DNA from: Frankia canadensis
GTDB taxonomy: Bacteria > Actinomycetota > Actinomycetes > Frankiales > Frankiaceae
Direction: 5' to 3'
Length of the DNA: 42,514 nucleotides
Assembly (NCBI RefSeq): GCF_900197875.1
Contig: NZ_FZMO01000279.1
Coordinates: forward strand, 1-42,514
Position 1 is the stretch's first letter; each line of letters starts with the position of its first letter. The position numbers and the translations under genes were made by a program. Positions 41,973 to 42,514 of this stretch are shown in pieces. The notes below the pieces were generated by a model that saw nothing but the letters and a program-made list of their open reading frames with translations, made no database searches and was not told where the DNA came from.

Positions 41973-42514
41973 CCCGGAGGTGGGACGCCCGGTCGGGCGG
42001 CGCGCGGCCTGATCGGGCGCGCCCGGCCGGGCGGCGACGAGCGCGGACGCGCCGTGTGGCGGGCGGGCGCACCGCATGGGCGGGCCGCGTCAGTGCAGGG
42101 CGACGGCCGTGCGGGCGCGCCGCATTCCCGACGGGGGCGGGCGCCGCCATCCCCCGGTGAGCAGAACCATAGTCGCGCCGGTCCGCGCGCCCGCGTGCGT
42201 GCTGCATTCTGGCCTCGGACATCGACGGCCGATCCGCCCGGCGGCAGCGCCGAACCGGAGTTACCCGGCAGGGTGATGCCAGGCCATCTGGCGGAGTCGG
42301 CGCGGGAGAGGGGACGCGGGCGCGAAATGTGGGGAGAGGGAGAATCCGCCGCGCGCCGGTGAGAACGCGCCGCGCGCCGGTGAGGTCATGTCACGCGCTG
42401 ACGGGGAGGCTGGCCGGTGGGACGGGAATCGGGTCCGGGTCGCGGGACATCCCCGCGGGGCGGCGGCATGTCCGACGGCCGGCCAGGGACGGCGCCGGTG
42501 GGGTGACGGGGCGG
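41973..42514. other. Terminal non-coding stretch, no convincing gene
   Basis: 542 bp of very G+C-rich sequence. Frames of up to about 100 codons exist but read as Arg/Gly/Pro-rich noise without ribosome sites. The only structure seen is a 16-bp direct repeat (42348-42363 and 42369-42384, gccgcgcgccggtgag), 21 bp apart. Confidence 0.5.

Noticed and set aside
42054-42362. 102-codon frame near the right edge
   Set aside because: Arg/Gly/Pro-rich, no ribosome site, no family pattern.

Overview
The window is high-G+C actinobacterial DNA: strong G/C bias at third codon positions, many GTG starts, short gaps and several 4-bp stop/start overlaps. The gene content (type I polyketide synthase, LAL-type LuxR regulator, IdeR-like iron box, F420-type oxidoreductase, cobalamin-controlled BluB) fits a filamentous actinomycete such as Frankia or a relative. 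The sequence alone does not fix the genus.

1-14.0 kb is one edge of a polyketide cluster. A modular PKS runs leftwards off the window. It has a KSQ-type loading module (active-site Cys replaced by Gln, malonyl-type AT, ACP) and a first extension module KS-AT(methylmalonyl)-DH-KR. Its start overlaps the stop of an alpha/beta-hydrolase of the FrsA/Ayg1 type. Divergently follow a stand-alone 2-oxoacid-dehydrogenase-E2-like acyltransferase and a type II thioesterase, then a convergent 955-aa LAL regulator. The acyltransferase plus hydrolase pair resembles the acetylation-elimination pair of tetronate and spirotetronate pathways (Agg4/Agg5, AbyA4/AbyA5), so a tetronate-type product is the leading hypothesis. 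The first 55 bp are a perfect inverted copy of 271-325 and look like a fold-back artefact at a sequence end.

14.0-20.4 kb holds a gene-poor stretch with several palindromes, a GH13 alpha-amylase-family enzyme, and an iron-box-controlled unit: a 33-aa small ORF followed by two translationally coupled ABC half-transporters, probably for a siderophore. A relic of an MFS exporter lies beside the iron box.

20.4-26.3 kb is accessory. It has a conserved hypothetical with a probable N-terminal frameshift, then a visibly lower-G+C two-gene operon (DUF262 protein plus HEPN protein with an R-x4-H motif) that is the best candidate here for a little-described defence or toxin-type system. An intact ISAs1-family insertion sequence, a DUF457/YdjM-like membrane protein and a frameshifted small gene follow.

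26-42.5 kb is a mosaic of small regulated units: GNAT plus quinone-oxidoreductase; TetR with a paired operator and an NAD-dependent epimerase/reductase; a LysR relic; a CDF metal exporter; NhaA; a secreted GH16 enzyme; a histidine-kinase relic; MarR with operators and a PPOX-type F420 oxidoreductase; a SRPBCC protein; TetR with operator and a VOC protein; a Ser/Thr kinase with an extracellular TAXI-type solute-binding domain; and a cobalamin riboswitch in front of bluB. The last about 540 bp contain no convincing gene.
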